6,419 bases of DNA from Fusobacteriaceae bacterium (GTDB lineage: Bacteria; Fusobacteriota; Fusobacteriia; Fusobacteriales; Fusobacteriaceae): contig CAAFPW010000060.1 of assembly GCA_900764925.1 (NCBI GenBank), positions 1 to 6,419 of the forward strand. Reading direction: 5' to 3'. The position numbers and the translations under genes were made by a program. This document shows, one piece after another, positions 6,365 through 6,419 of this stretch; within the stretch, counting starts at the first letter, position 1, and each line of letters starts with the position of its first letter. The notes under the pieces are model-generated. The model saw only the letters and a list, made by a program, of their open reading frames with translations. It ran no database searches and was not told the origin of the DNA.

Positions 6365-6377
6365 AAAATAAAAAAAA

Positions 6378-6419
6378 TGGCGCTTCCTAATGGACTCGAA
6401 CCATTGACACTGCGGTTAA
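6378..6419 (-). tRNA. tRNA 3' half, probably tRNA-Asn(GTT), cut by the window edge
   Basis: The minus strand shows the 3' half of a tRNA: encoded CCA (6380-6378), discriminator G (6381), acceptor 3' strand AGGAAGC (6388-6382), a perfect 5-bp T stem (AATGG/CCATT) around the T loop TTCGAGT (6400-6394), a 5-nt variable loop GTGTC (6410-6406), and the 3' anticodon stem CCGCA (6415-6411). The last two anticodon bases are TT (6419-6418), allowing Asn (GTT) or Lys (TTT/CTT). The discriminator G and the TTAACCG context favour Asn, since Lys tRNAs usually carry A there. The 5' half lies beyond the window. A T-rich stretch follows the CCA with no strong hairpin, so transcription may continue into ybaK. 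Confidence 0.88.

Noticed and set aside
6378..6419. tRNA-Lys instead of tRNA-Asn
   Set aside because: The visible anticodon bases TT fit both, but the discriminator base G and the TTAACCG context fit Asn better. The missing first anticodon base would settle it.
1..6419. Mobile element, CRISPR array, defence system or prophage
   Set aside because: No transposase or integrase motifs, no regularly spaced direct repeats and no terminal inverted repeats are visible. All long genes belong to ordinary housekeeping or transport families.

Overview
The window is very AT-rich and every gene lies on the minus strand, so it is read right to left. Tight gene packing, AGA/ATA/TTA-rich codon use, strong AGAGG-type ribosome binding sites and the protein sequences suggest a low-GC anaerobe. 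Fusobacterium or a close relative in Fusobacteriota is my best guess, with a low-GC Firmicute as the alternative. This is inference from sequence style, not a database match.

Right end (about 4852-6419): the 3' part of a tRNA gene, probably tRNA-Asn, is cut by the window edge. A 40-nt spacer with a 17-bp imperfect palindrome follows. Next is a YbaK/EbsC-family aminoacyl-tRNA deacylase, and 13 nt later a FUSC/aromatic-acid-exporter-like membrane protein made of two copies of the same repeat unit. A long AT-rich hairpin with a T tract ends this transcription unit.

Left part (29-4703): a complete five-gene ABC importer of the peptide/nickel (Opp/Dpp/Nik) class, in the order lipoprotein substrate-binding protein, permease B, permease C, ATPase D, ATPase F. 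The genes are almost fused: the first junction has one spacer base (TAA-A-ATG) and the other three overlap by 4 nt (ATGA, TTGA, ATGA), which predicts translational coupling. The binding protein would capture the ligand at the outer face of the inner membrane, the two permeases form the channel, and the two ATPases drive uptake. The ATPases are short (244 and 258 aa) and the permeases compact (305 and 254 aa), closer to nickel/metallophore systems than to classical oligopeptide systems. The substrate cannot be assigned from sequence alone.

Two starts deserve correction: the binding protein should begin at the ATG at 4703, not an upstream GTG, and permease B at the ATG at 3211, not an upstream TTG. 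ATPase D does appear to start at TTG. I found no mobile element, CRISPR array, riboswitch or clearly new system. The most unusual points are the internally duplicated FUSC protein, the shortened tail of permease C beside an A8 run, and the palindrome between the tRNA and ybaK.
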